From Centrapalus pauciflorus (taxonomy: Eukaryota > Streptophyta > Magnoliopsida > Asterales > Asteraceae), in the NCBI GenBank assembly GCA_020465985.1, contig JAANYP010003852.1:626766-690765 (forward strand): a stretch of 64,000 nt of DNA. The letters run 5' to 3'. Every line of letters starts with the position of its first letter. Position 1 is the stretch's first letter. The position numbers and the translations under genes are program-made. The notes beneath the pieces were generated by a model. That model saw only the letters and a program-made list of their open reading frames with translations. It was not told the origin of the DNA and made no database searches. Of the stretch, positions 12,601-24,448 are shown piece by piece.

Positions 12601-13596
12601 TAATGCGGGGGGTTAATGGGCTGTCTCTCATGGCGTTCTATGGACAGAGCCCCTAAAGGTACGTAAACGGATTTATCAAGTGTTGACTATGGTCGATATG
12701 CGTGATGTTGATGCTGATACTGAAACTGCTGCAACATGTAATGAACTAAAAAGGATGTTAATCTAATGGTTATAAATAATGATTTAATATTGTAATTATG
12801 AAAAATAATTGTGAAATCATTTTACAAATGTTTATGACCTTTTGATTGTTGGTTATAAGACACCATTAACCATGATGCTTAATCTCATTAATTCTGTTAC
12901 GAATACGGATAATTGGTCTCGTTTTAAAACATGTTATTAACGACTTTCAAAGTGTTTCTTTTGATTACTTCCTAAATTGAAGGTTGGGTTCATCTCATAC
13001 AATCCTGTAAGTTCATGAGGTCGAAATACTAATTATAAAACATAATTTGGACACAACATGAGATAAGATTTAAAAAAAAAAAGGTTAAACAGGATGATTA
13101 ACACAATGAATTCCTAATGTACCCTAACAAAAGGATTTTAGAGTTAAAATATTAATTTTTTAGAATTATATAATATAGTTTGTCCAATTTGTTGCACGAA
13201 ATATAGAAAATGACAAAATCTTGAAGTCTGGTAGTTATCCATTAATGTCAGCAATACAACTACGTATACAAGTGAAATGAAAACACTCACTTTTGATCTT
13301 ATCTTAGTTCCTTTTAAAAACTTAAAATGGTTAATAACAAAATAATAAGTACATATATACTCATAAATAATTTTGCCTTTATTAATCGATTAGTACAAAC
13401 TGAGGATTTACTTCTTTTTACAAATTTATTACACTGTATATTTTTGTGATTGATTATTGTAATGTTTTTTCATCTTTGACAGGTTGTTTTTATAAAAATG
13501 AAAATTCTATTCTTTATAAAAATATAATAATTAGATAACTAAAGTTATTTTTATCAAATAAAGAATATCAAAGGAAAACAACTTTTTATAATAAAA
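9665..13596. other. AT-rich intergenic, no gene recognised
   Basis: No long frame with a recognisable product. At 11215-11361 a moderately GC-rich block ends in a 20 bp A tract (11362-11381) and could be a retroposed piece. At 11768-11835 a TATA-like CATTTATAAA is followed by a CAG/GTGAGT splice-donor-like site, resembling an orphan promoter and first exon. At 12290-12760 a more complex stretch may be a gene relic, but I could not identify it. Confidence 0.35.
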
Positions 13597-14474
13597 TTAG
13601 TTTATAAACCCACGTATTTTGTTGATAAGCTTTAATTAATAAAATGTTTAATTAAAATTAAAAATATGATTTATTAAATAAATACAAGAAATAAATATTT
13701 TTTATTTTTCGTAGCTATTACACATCTATCTATTTAAACATACGTGAATAGTAGTTTTACCTTTTAAGATTTTTACTTTTAAATATATATATATAGTCAA
13801 CATAATTTGAAATTTCAATTTTACATGAGGCATAATATTTATATAAATCTTATTATAATAAACAAAATGTATTTAATATTGTATAATGTGTACTTTTAAA
13901 TATTTAATATGTATTTACTATTAATACATACTAAAAAATCTATAAACACACAATATTTTTTTTAGTTAAATGTATAGATTAGTATGTATTTGATTATAAT
14001 TTGAATGATTAGATTTGTAATAATATTGTTTATTTTAATATTTTATTTTAAGTTTTTATTATATCTGTTTAATTAATATAATGTAAGATTTTCTGAAAGT
14101 TTACCTTTATATTAGCCGGAGGATAGAATTAATCATTAATTAATATTTATAGATTTTCAAAAAATCATATTATAATTATTTTTTAGGCTATTTCTTCTTG
14201 CACCATATCTACTTTCTCAAACACCACCTCTATGCCTTTGACCTATAAATTTTCACATTATGATTGTACAAAGAGGTGTGAATAAATAAACCATAATGAT
14301 GATTTATAAAAAAAGAGATATTTTAGCCAATGATAGAGATATAGGTGTGGTGCATGAAGTAGCACCCTATTTTTTATTATATTTATAGTATAATTAGTTG
14401 TATTTATCTTTTGTAATTAATTGTGTAGGTGAAACGTAACATTATGTGTTCTCATTTGTTATATAGAATATAGA
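13597..14474 (-). mobile_element. Decayed Helitron-like element
   Basis: The left edge reads A/TTAG followed by ACCCACGT, the reverse complement of a CTAA-type Helitron 3' end with an eroded hairpin. The right edge GAATATAGA/T matches the reverse complement of a TCTATA-type 5' end. Just inside it is GTGAAACGTAACAT, which resembles the GTGACACGTGACAT box near the 5' ends of the elements at 22426-24258. No replicase-helicase is encoded. The assignment is by termini only. Confidence 0.5.
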
Positions 14475-16186
14475 TTAAAACTTTAAACATTCTCTCTATC
14501 ACACTTGATCTTTGCGCGCACACACACTCTCTCTCTCTCCCAACGGTTTTCCTCAACGAATCCGCCTCCCTCCCCAACTAAAGAGCATCGAAGACCCACA
14601 CATTTACAATCTCCGCTATTTGCATCGGCTCCTACGATAACCCTGTCCTATGACGACTCCAGCGCACCACTATCACCTTTGAACACATTGATGTTGATAT
14701 TGAGATCTGAGATAGAGAATTTTGATTTCTAAATTAATCGAGTTTCGCCACCTCAATAGCATAACAACGCCATATTTGTGTTTGATTTTGAGTTTCAGTT
14801 GAAGAATACAAGTTTCAATCAAAGGTTAGATGTTGCTATGTTGGGATCGATTTTGATTTGATTTTGAATATAGTTTTTGCCTAGTGATTTTAAAACAGAT
14901 GTTGGAACGATTCTAATTTGATTTTGAACTTGGATCGGTTTGGATGTTGGAACCAATTTTTGTATATTAATTAGTTCACTAAAAGCAGTGCCATTGATCC
15001 AAATTCCTCATTATATAAGTAAATTTACATCTAATGTTGTTAACCGTATTTATGTATTGCCACGTTCTAATTGAATGACCAATAAGCATTAAAAGACGGT
15101 ATGAGTAATTGTGTTCAGAGTAGATGACACAATAAGAAAATATTGTTAAATTAAAAATATTTTTTATTCACGTTGATTTTTTTTTGTTGATCTTCATCTT
15201 ACATCCATGCGAAGGTTGTCATAGTCAACTTGCATTTGTTTGAAAACTTCTCGCTTCTATTAGGGTGGAAATAATCTAGACATTTTGGATTTAGTAAGCA
15301 CATCTATCAGACGCTTACTGATCCGACTTAGATATTGATTTTTGATATACACTTTTTGATCTTCCACTATATTGTGTAAGTCTGTCTTCTTTTTAAGAAA
15401 ATAATGTCTTTATAAATGAGTCAAGTTCAAAGCAAACTTTATTAGCGACCAATGATATACAACTAATTACACTTGTTCATAAACTTCAAGAATAGACAAC
15501 TTATTAAGACTTCAACTCATCATCATTGATGAGTTTCAACGACTAGACTTTAATTTATCATTTTCTATAAAGTATAAAAGCTATAAAAATTAATTGTGAA
15601 TCACGATAACCTATAATGTAATTCGTGATGCTCAAATGTTATGAATAATAAAATAACTCTGAATAGTCGTGGTACCTTGAACCACAACAGTGCCGCAAAC
15701 CGCGACAGTGCCATGAATCGACGGTGATGTTGTCAATAGTTAGTAGTGTTGTAAATGATGGCGCTGTCGTGAATCACAGACGGGTGTTGTTGTGAATCAT
15801 AGACGGTGTTGTCGTAAATCTTTTTTTTATGGAATTTCTGTTTGATTGAGTTGGAAAATCATATTTTCGGATTAAAAAAAAAAAAAAAAAAAAGAGAGAT
15901 GGTGCAAAAGGACCACAATAGCCCTTTAATGTTAATCCAGACAACGTACTTTTCAATTTTATCGTTAAGTTGTTTTCATATCATTTTACAAAGTAAAAAA
16001 GTTCTCATATAATCTCATGGTGTGTGTATGTATGTGTGTGTAAATTATACAACTTATCATTTTTTTTTACATAAAATTCTTTTTTTTTTATTTTACTTTT
16101 AGGTTCTACTTTACTTAGAGTTTATTACTTATTTACTTTATTTTGAAATTATTTTCGAAAATAGTTATTTTGTTAGTCTTTGTAAC
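14475..16186. other. Intergenic region with a possible exon relic
   Basis: At 14505-14732 a CT-rich leader-like stretch and a 75-codon frame (no ATG start, no recognised domain) look like an orphan 5' exon. At 15660-15820 degenerate repeats built on GTGAATCACAGACGGTGTTGT occur. T and A tracts lie at 15817 and 15875. Nothing else was recognised before the LINE target repeat. Confidence 0.3.
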
Positions 16187-16204
16187 TTCATTGTGAAATT
16201 ACAT
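16187..16204. repeat. Target-site duplication of the LINE (low-coordinate side)
   Basis: The 18 bp TTCATTGTGAAATTACAT is repeated exactly at 21903-21920. One copy abuts the LINE poly-A tail (seen as T13 on the plus strand); the other abuts its 5' end. Confidence 0.95.
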
Positions 16205-16340
16205 TTTTTTTTTTTTGAACAGCAAAGAGAAAGCGAGCCCGGAGCTTCGGCATTGCCATCACCCCAAAAACTCGAAATCCCAAAATATTATTAATAAAGA
16301 AAACTAGCAAGGAGCTAGCAAATACAGACAACAACAGAAC

Positions 16341-19300
16341 TTACAAAGACGATATTGGAAACGAAACCCATAAAGACCATAACAAAGACTTATAATCCGC
16401 CCTAAATTTTAACCACGAGAATAAGGAAGCTTGAAATTCATCTTTTATCAACGAAACGGACACTCTCGAATCTTTGAAGATCGTATCATTCCTAGCCTTC
16501 CACACGAACCAAATTAAACCCCCAATCGCTGTTTCGAAGAACTTTCTTTTTCTAACTGAGTTACCTTGTTCCAAGATCCCATCCAACAATCCGTCAAGAT
16601 TCTGATGCTCAAAATCTGGAATACAGCACCAACCAAGAAACCAACACCATAATTCCTTGCTATAAGAACACGAATAAAATAAATGTTCCTCCGATTCGTC
16701 TTCCAATGAGCAAAAAGGACAAGACTTTACGGGAAGAGTAATACCCCTAGAAACCAAATTTAAACGAGTAGGAAGTCTCCTTAGTAACAATTTCCAAACA
16801 AAACAATTAATCCTAGGCGGTAACCACTTATTCCAAAAACATTTATTAATTTCACCCTCATACGTGGATCTGTCAATTAATTTCCTGAGAGATGCTACTG
16901 AAAAAATTCCAGATGGATCTCCCCTCCATATCCAATAATCATTTCCAGATTCAAGTTTGACATCCCCCAGGTAGGATTCTAGATCAGCGACTAAAATTCC
17001 CAGACCAGCAACAACAATATTCGTATTCCATTCCCACAAAAAACTCACTCCTCCCCTGCTGGTATTCAACACTCTCAGATTTATAGAACAATTTTGTCTA
17101 CTTCATGTTCATACAAATCAGGGAAAAGGCTACAAAGTGGGACAGATCCCCACCATTTATCTTTCCAAAATTTAGTGTTTCTACCATCTTTAATCACTCT
17201 AGAAAAAAGCTCATCACAATGAATATTCAGAGAGTGAAGGGACATACCTGCTTTCACGATTTTCAGCCAAGTGCCAGGAATTCCTTTATCAGCTAAGTTT
17301 ACTGCTTCCACATCTTTTATTGAATGGATTGCTAGTATCACTTTTTGCCACAACGCAGTCTTTTCAAATCGAAATCTCCACCACCATTTGACAATCAAAG
17401 CCAAATTTATTGCCTTTAAAGAGCCTAATCCTAAACCCCCATATTTCTTGGGAGCAGTAGTTTTGCTCCAATTTACCCATGCAATCTTTGATTTTCCAGA
17501 ATCCGTCGAACCCCAAATGAAACGCCTTCTTAACTTGTCAATTAAATCAGTGACTTTTTCAGGGGCTTTAAACAAGGACATGAAATATAAAGGCAAACTT
17601 CCGAGGATAGATTTACATAAAATGATTCTTCCCCCAAACGCTATATTCTTAGCCTTCCACAGCGACAATTTAGCTGAGATTTTGTCAACAATTGGTTTCC
17701 AGGACTTCGACAAACTCATGTTGGCACCAATCGGGACACCAAGATACAGAAATGGAACTTTGGCTTCTCCACATTTTGCAATTGCTGCAAACTGGGAAAC
17801 TTCGCTGTTGCTGACTCCAATGCCAAAAACTTTGCTTTTTGAATAGTTCACCTTAAGACCCGACGCTAAGTGAAAGCAATTTAGAATTCTTTTGAGATTC
17901 ATAATATTCGAGGACTCCCATTTACCAATAAAAAGAACATCATCGGCATATAGTAGATGGGACAACACAGGACCATCATTGGGGAGCTTGATACCAGAGA
18001 ACAGATCTTTGTTGACAGCTTCGGTCATAGCAAGATGAAGACCTTCCATCGCTATAATGAATAAAAAAGGAGAGAGAGGATCTCCTTGCCTTAGACCCCG
18101 CGTAATTTCAAACTCTTTTGTCGGTGAACCATTGACTAAAACAGAAGCCTTAGCCGAATTTAGGCAGCCTTTTATCCATTGTCTCCATTTAGGATCAAAA
18201 TTCATTTGTTCCATGATTGAGTCGAGATAACTCCAACTCACTGAATCAAACGCCTTCTCAAAATCGACTTTAAAGAGCAGGAGTTTATTTTTTCGCCTCT
18301 TCCCCCAACTACACACTTCATTTAAAATTAATGGCCCATCAAGAATTTGTCTTCCCTCTAAATACGCTGACTGCTCACAACTTATCACTTTGCCCACCAC
18401 CCTTTTCAACCTTTCAGCAAGCATTTTGGATATAATCTTATAAATGCAACCAATCAAACTAATGGGACGAAAATCTTTTAGGGATAGAGGGTCTTTTACT
18501 TTTGGAAACAGGGAAATGAAAGATGCATTACAACCGGCTGAAAACCTTTCTTCCTGTTCAAATTTTCTTACCAATTCAACAATGTCTTCTTGAATAAGAT
18601 TCCAACAGTGTTTAAGAAACTTAAACGTGAACCCATCCGGACCCGGTGCCTTCTCACTTCCACAAGCCCAAACGGCTGCCTTAATTTCCTCCAATGAAAA
18701 TGATGCAATTAAAAATTCATTATCCACCGCTGAAACTTTTTTGAAACATGAACTTTCAAATCTAGGCCTTACCGACAGCGACTCCTTGAATTTGGAGGAG
18801 AAGAAATTAAACACTTCCTCATGAATTTTCTTAGGATCATCCACCCAAGTACCGTCCAACAATAAGCCATTCAATCTATTTCTACAAATATTAGCTTTAA
18901 TGGAGCCATGAAAAAATCTGGAATTTTCGTCTCCATCCACCATCCACTTTACACGAGCCTTCTGTTTTAGGTCCAAAACTTTCGCATATTCTCTTTCGCA
19001 GATTTCTTTTTTCCAGATTCTTCTTGCCTTCAATTCATTCTCCTTTAAACTTCTAGATTCAGCTATCATTTCAATATCCTCAACCTTTTTTTAAGCATAC
19101 CAATTTCCAGCCTTTCTTTATCCAATACGTCACGCTTCCATTTTTTTAACGCATCTTTAACTGCTTTGAGTTTCCACTGAAATTTCCTATCAGCCTTCCC
19201 ACCTCCTCTCCATCCTTTCCAAGCTTTTTCCACAACATCTTGAAAATCTTTGTGAAAAATCCATGAATTATAAAAACGAAACGGAATAGGTCCAAACCTA

Positions 19301-20000
19301 ACACCCAAACACGTTAAAGAGATGGGGCAATGATCAGAATAACCCCTGGCTAGAACCGTGGCTGATGACTCAGGCCATATATTAAGGAAATCCGAAGATA
19401 CAAAGATCCTGTCCAATTTACTAAGAGCTGAACCATCTTCACTCATCCATGTGTATCTACGGCCCCCAAGCTTTACTTCTGAAATTCCAACCCCTGAGAT
19501 GAAACTGTTAAATTTATCTGTCGCAGATTGAGAGAACGAAGAGCCAATTCTTTCTTCCTTATTTCTCAGCTCATTGAAATCTCCCAATAACACCCAGACC
19601 CCATTATTGGATACAATAATTGACTGCAATTCGTTCCATAATGCAAATCTGTTTGAAGCCGAGCGAGGAGCATACACATTGGCGACGAATATCAGAGAAT
19701 CAATTCCTTGTAAATTACCTTTGATTATTAAAAAATTGGGGCCTTTAATTGAATCAATCTTATTAAAGACAGATGAATCCCACAAACTGATAAGGCCCCA
19801 GATCTCCCATTTGCAGCAATGGACTCAGATAAAACCAGATTGCAATTCCAAAAATTATTTACCTTGATTTTTCCAGGATTAGAAAATTGAGTTTCCTGAA
19901 TGGCGATAAAATGAAGATTATGTTCCTTTTGAAGACTTTTAACCCAGTCAGCTTTTTTCCTACCACCTATGCCTCGAATGTTAAGAGATAGATAATTCAT
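16341..20000 (-). pseudogene. LINE ORF2: endonuclease-reverse transcriptase, frameshifted
   Basis: ORF2 would nick target DNA and reverse-transcribe the LINE RNA. The APE-type endonuclease runs from 20000 to about 19300, with GDFNE and SDHCPI motifs visible. The reverse transcriptase is at 17081-19069, with FKVDFEKAFDSVSW, GLRQGDPLSPFLF and the catalytic YADD. A zf-RVT-like Cys/His region is at 16341-17072 (CPFCSLEDESEEHLFYSC). The frame is broken three times by apparent single-base losses: in the C4 run at 19796-19799, in the T7 run at 19086-19092 and near 17081-17084. Total length corresponds to about 1,220 codons, usual for plant L1 ORF2. The ORF2 ATG overlaps the ORF1 stop as ATGA. As written it cannot yield full-length protein. 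Confidence 0.93.
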
Positions 20001-21886
20001 TGATCTCCAACATTAGCTCCATTAGAATCCATAACCAGATTTTTGATCTCTGATTCAAAGCCATTCATAGCAAAACCAATCTTATTACCAGTTGCAATTG
20101 TTTCCGCTACTTCTTGAGTTATATTATTCCTTTCTGAATTCGACCTCTCCTCAGACTGAATCGAGGACCTGGACCTGCTACGAGAAATAGCCTTTCTTCT
20201 GTCCATTCTCCATCTATCTTCGTTTCTTGATAATCTGTTAAGGGAGAAAGATTTCGAACCATTTTTAAAAAACCCCGCATGGCGAGAATCAGATGGAATG
20301 GCGAGTAAGTTGGAATTGGGAACAAAGGGTAAATTTAGGTCAAGAACAGGAAACCCATCAGATGAAGGATCCGGAATATTGAAAACCGGGGGAGCAAAAT
20401 CCGAAATAAAACCTGATTGGGAAGTTGCTTTTTGATTTCCAGATGGGCCAGACCCATTATCAATATTATGGTCAACAGCATTCTCCAGGCCCACGACCCC
20501 TTTAGGAGAATTAAACTGATTTCCAGAGCCCACTAATCTAGGCCCATCTCCCGAGTTGGTAACATCCGGAGCAGAAACAGTTGCACCGCCACCCTGCATT
20601 AAATTGTTCGCCTCGATTAGCACATCAGGATTAATGAATTCTCCTTCTTCGATGTCCGTCTCTTCAACTCTTGAAATTTCCGGCGACTTTTCAACTTCCA
20701 TATCGCCGATGACCGGTGTGTTTTTTTCTGCCAGAGAAGAAGCACGAACCTCTTTAACCGGAAAATCAAAGCCCGATTGATTATCCGATCCATCGTCCCA
20801 AATCCCATCCTGATCCTCATTCCCTTCACTTTCGAAATCAGAGTTTAACACAGATTCATTGTCTTTATCCAAAATAAAATTTGGGAGCCACAATTCTTCT
20901 TCGTGAATCCAAACAGAGAACTTCCTAGATTTCCATACAACGTTGACATCTTCGTCCAACTTTTTCATGACGTCCAAAAGTAAGCAAGCGTTGATACTAG
21001 ACAGGTCAGGTCTATCTTGATCGAGCTTAACTGGTATTAAGATGCGTCCATAGATTCCAAGGATTCTGGTAATAGCCTGCTCAGTGCATAAATGGGGTGG
21101 AATACCACGTAAACTAACCCAAGCCGCTTTCTTCGTTTTCTTCGGGAATTTATGATAATGACGTAGCCACCTGAACCAACGGGACCAAAGGGATTTGCTA
21201 CCATGCAAGAACTCCTTTGCTTTGATAGAAGAACTAAATTGTATAATTACCGACAATCCTCCCACATACTTCACTTTGCAATCCGATAACCCTTCCGCAT
21301 CAAACAGACTCACCAAGTTATCTAACACTTGAAGATTTTTGGATTCTGCCAATAAAACTTCTGAAGAGTTTTTATAGTGTGCAGACTCCATGCTGTCTTT
21401 TAGATGAATGATCTTGTTACATGAGGAAATTGGCCCATCCTCATAGATTTTTCTTTTTGAAAAATCTTCCCCATTAGTCACTGCTTCGACATAACTTCTT
21501 CTTTCACCATTCTTAAAACTCTTAATAGAATCCATATTCTTTGATCTATTCCATTCCCCACTTGCTTTAACTTTCCTGTAGTTGGATTCATTCCGATCAA
21601 ATTTTACCAGATTCACTTTCAATGCTTTTCCATTAATTTTGATACTACTTAATTTCCTGGACATTTCCTCATAATTATCAACGTTAATAAATCTAACGAA
21701 ACCAAACTTTTCTCCATCTTTTCCTTTTTTCCTGGCCACGTACGCATCAACCACCTTCCCGCTCTTCATCACCGCCTCCCAAAGTGTTTTACTATCGATT
21801 TCATCTGGAAGTTTGGATACGTAAAAAGAGGTGGATATTCTCTTGAGGTTTCTGATATCTGAGTCAAGGCCTTCTCTCCTGTCCAT
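19997..21886 (-). CDS. LINE ORF1 protein, RRM and DUF4283-like
   Basis: An intact 629-residue frame. An RNA-recognition motif occupies residues about 10-95 (SFYVSKLPDEIDSKTLW... KFGFVRFINV), as in the ORF1 proteins of many plant L1 elements that coat the LINE RNA. A second conserved block, about residues 170-330, resembles DUF4283 (KKAAWVSLRGIPPHLC). Then come an acidic low-complexity linker and an SR-rich tail near residues 570-590 (SRSRSRSS). No CCHC knuckle was seen. I chose the ATG at 21886 (MDRREGLDSD), because the in-frame ATG at 21907 lies in the target-site duplication outside the element. The stop overlaps the ORF2 ATG. Confidence 0.88.
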   Translation of the reverse strand: MDRREGLDSDIRNLKRISTSFYVSKLPDEIDSKTLWEAVMKSGKVVDAYVARKKGKDGEKFGFVRFINVDNYEEMSRKLSSIKINGKALKVNLVKFDRNESNYRKVKASGEWNRSKNMDSIKSFKNGERRSYVEAVTNGEDFSKRKIYEDGPISSCNKIIHLKDSMESAHYKNSSEVLLAESKNLQVLDNLVSLFDAEGLSDCKVKYVGGLSVIIQFSSSIKAKEFLHGSKSLWSRWFRWLRHYHKFPKKTKKAAWVSLRGIPPHLCTEQAITRILGIYGRILIPVKLDQDRPDLSSINACLLLDVMKKLDEDVNVVWKSRKFSVWIHEEELWLPNFILDKDNESVLNSDFESEGNEDQDGIWDDGSDNQSGFDFPVKEVRASSLAEKNTPVIGDMEVEKSPEISRVEETDIEEGEFINPDVLIEANNLMQGGGATVSAPDVTNSGDGPRLVGSGNQFNSPKGVVGLENAVDHNIDNGSGPSGNQKATSQSGFISDFAPPVFNIPDPSSDGFPVLDLNLPFVPNSNLLAIPSDSRHAGFFKNGSKSFSLNRLSRNEDRWRMDRRKAISRSRSRSSIQSEERSNSERNNITQEVAETIATGNKIGFAMNGFESEIKNLVMDSNGANVGDQ

Positions 21887-21902
21887 GATCAAAAAACTTA
21901 AA

Positions 21903-21920
21903 TTCATTGTGAAATTACAT
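21903..21920. repeat. Target-site duplication of the LINE (5' side)
   Basis: Exact 18 bp copy of 16187-16204, marking the LINE 5' junction at 21902. Confidence 0.95.
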
Positions 21921-22425
21921 GATGTTTATGTTAATTATGTCGTTTTAAAATTATGTTTATGTTTTGACCTTTGATCTTTTAAGTTTTGTCCTTTGTTTTC
22001 TATTTTTGGAAGACAATTATAATAACTTGTAAATCACAAAAATGGTCACTGTGATTTGTTCAAAATTATGAAAATACTCTTTCAACTTTTAAAGTTGCAG
22101 TTGTGTTCCATCAAATTACTTTTTACTTGCAGAAACCATCCATCCGTTACTAAACTTTTTAAAAATGATGTTTATATCATATTCTCAATTACAAGTTTGG
22201 TCCATCAACTATTTAATTTAATTTCATTTTTTATCTTTTTCTAAAATATTTATTTTTAGTTTAAAATTGACCGATTGAGAGGTGACTAGATGCACGAACT
22301 AGTTTTGCGGCTTACTACAAGAAAAATGCATAAAAACAACAAAAACCTTCTGCAACGACATATGTCGTCGTCAAAGATGAGCTAGAGTGCTAGACGATAA
22401 AATAGTGTATTCTTTTAATAAAAAA
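21921..22425. other. AT-rich spacer, no gene seen
   Basis: Contains phrases such as GGTCACTGTGATTTGT and GGTCCATCAACTATT that resemble fragments of MULE TIRs, but no paired ends. No supported coding frame. Confidence 0.3.
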
Positions 22426-22924
22426 CTAGTTTATAACCCACGTATTACGTGGATTTTTTTTATTAAATTTATTTATATAAAATGTATATGAGTAAAAATA
22501 ATAATTGTGTTTATTTTTTATTATTTACAGATTAAAAAATAGAGTATATTTATCTTTTTTAAAAATATTTTTATAAGTTGTAATTATCTTTTTGGTGAAC
22601 GTAGAGGTGACACGTGACATTTGATGTTTTTCTTTATTATACATAATAATAATAATAATTTCCACAACTAATTCAAATTATTACATTTGGATCTAATTAT
22701 GATTATTATGGATAATAATGATAAATATTTATTTTAGGTAAACATTAATTTTAAATGTTACAAAATCTAATTTATTACTAATTAGTTAATGAAAAAAATA
22801 AAGTCAAAATTTAATGCAATTAAGTTAAGGTGTTAAATTTGGAAAAATAGGTGGAAAAATAAATTTTTCTTGTATTGTAGAAGTGACATGTGACATGAAT
22901 TGTTTTGTTTTATTATAATATATA
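22426..22924 (-). mobile_element. Non-autonomous Helitron-like element 1
   Basis: The left edge is A/CTAGT followed by the hairpin CCACGTATTACGTGG, which is the reverse complement of a Helitron 3' end (hairpin then CTRR before T). GGTGACACGTGACAT near 22606 and ATATATAG at the right edge match the 5'-end region of the neighbouring elements. The right boundary abuts the next element and is uncertain. There is no coding capacity. Confidence 0.6.
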
Positions 22925-23679
22925 GGTTAATCAACCCATGTAATACATGGGTTGATTTAGAAAATACATATTTTTTATATTTAAATAAATTATTATAAAA
23001 TTTATATATAATTAAAATAAAAAAAATTGAAAGCTAGTTAAACTAAAGATAAAAAAATATTTGGTTGTTTGATATTAATTAAAAAAATATTATTATATTG
23101 TATTATTAACAACATATAATATGTGTTTGCAAAAAAAAAAAAAAGTTTCTTTTAATTTTTTATTAACTTCAAATATGAAATATCAATGTAAGAAACAACA
23201 AACTTCAATTATGTGAATGTGTATATATTTTGAAAATGATAAAATATAAAAATGAAATATCTGAAAATCAACAAACAAAATTTATCATATTTATATTTGA
23301 AGTTTTATCAATTAAATTTTAAATCTTGTTAGCAAAACAAAAATTTTTAAATTTATTTACTACACTTCTACATTTAAATTCAAATTTTTACATTTTAATT
23401 TAACTATGATCATAAGGATAATAATGACACATATTTATTTTAGGTAGATATTAATTCATTAATGAAAAAATTAAAATCAAAATTTAATGTAATTAAGGTA
23501 ATGTAGTAAATTTGGAAAATGAATTAAAAAAATGGCATAGGTATAATTATTGATTTTAATTAAGGGTATAAGAGACATTTCATAAATAATTATGAGTTGT
23601 CATTAATCTGGACCATTGATTTCTTTCCATCCAATGGTCCAGAAACTTCAAGTGGTTTTCTTATTATATATAGTATAGA
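22925..23679 (-). mobile_element. Non-autonomous Helitron-like element 2
   Basis: Begins with a perfect hairpin (TCAACCCATGT/ACATGGGTTGA, near 22930-22954). It ends AGTATAGA before T at 23680, the reverse complement of a TCTATACT Helitron 5' end. The left CTRR terminus is degenerate. A further inverted repeat near 23605-23643 (TGGACCATTGAT...CAATGGTCCA) lies close to the 5' end. Confidence 0.6.
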
Positions 23680-23729
23680 TAAGCAAATTCTCAAATGTCA
23701 TAAAGGAGTAAATTTATTTTAGTTTTTAA

Positions 23730-24258
23730 CTAGTTTAATGACCCATATATTACATGGGTATATTTAATAAATAAATAATTTTTAGAAGTATATAAAAACT
23801 TTACATATTATTATAAATAGAATAATAAGACATTAATGTTAAATGGTACACAGAAAATTTTGAAATTATATAAACTATGAAATTAAAAGTCATGATATAA
23901 AATAAATTAAACAACTATATACGAAATTATAATTTGAATTGTATTTTATAATAATTTTAATATATAATTATGATTAAAATTTTAAATTGAAAGTCAGTAT
24001 TTACTTTTAATTAGGATAACATTTAAATTTCAATATGATACTTTTTAAATTATAACATTTAAATTAGTTAGTAAAATTTTAATCAAAATTATAAATGGTA
24101 AGTAGCAAATCTAAATTTTATTTTTTTGTCATTATTTATTGGAACATTAATTATTTAGAAAATTAGTTGATTTATTTAAGGAAAAAAGGCGGGAAATTAA
24201 AGATGCAGGAGAGAACGACATGTGACATAAAATGTTTTCATTTATTAGTATGTATAGA
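23730..24258 (-). mobile_element. Non-autonomous Helitron-like element 3
   Basis: A/CTAG at the left edge is followed by a degenerate ACCCATATATTACATGGGT hairpin. ACGACATGTGACAT lies near 24215, and GTATAGA/T closes the right edge. Length is 529 bp with no coding capacity. It is the third consecutive member of the same structural type. Confidence 0.6.
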
Positions 24259-24448
24259 TTTTTGGTGTGTATCGCAATGTTATTATTAATTAGAGCATGT
24301 TTCATGACAATTATTATTTAAACCTTACACGTTTTATTGGTGGGATTTGAATCTTCAATTTATAATAAAAAAAACCTAAGATGTATGTGAATATATGGGA
24401 TCATGGGAGTCACCACGATCTTCAAAACAAAAAGGTCCAATTTTTAAT

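Larger units (their letters stand above)
16205..21902 (-). mobile_element. L1-type LINE, 5.7 kb, nearly full length
   Basis: A non-LTR retrotransposon on the minus strand, bounded by perfect 18 bp target duplications and ending in a poly-A tail. The order is ORF1 (RRM type), ORF2 (endonuclease, reverse transcriptase, C-terminal Zn-binding domain), an about 124 bp 3' UTR and poly-A. The 5' border lies only about 16 bp before the first methionine of ORF1, so it is either slightly 5' truncated or has an unusually short 5' UTR. The perfect target repeats indicate recent insertion. The three single-base losses in ORF2 are therefore surprising. Confidence 0.95.

Noticed and set aside
17105..19867. 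Plus-strand frames of 63-191 codons opposite the LINE
   Set aside because: They are antisense shadows of LINE ORF2, which has clear protein motifs on the minus strand.
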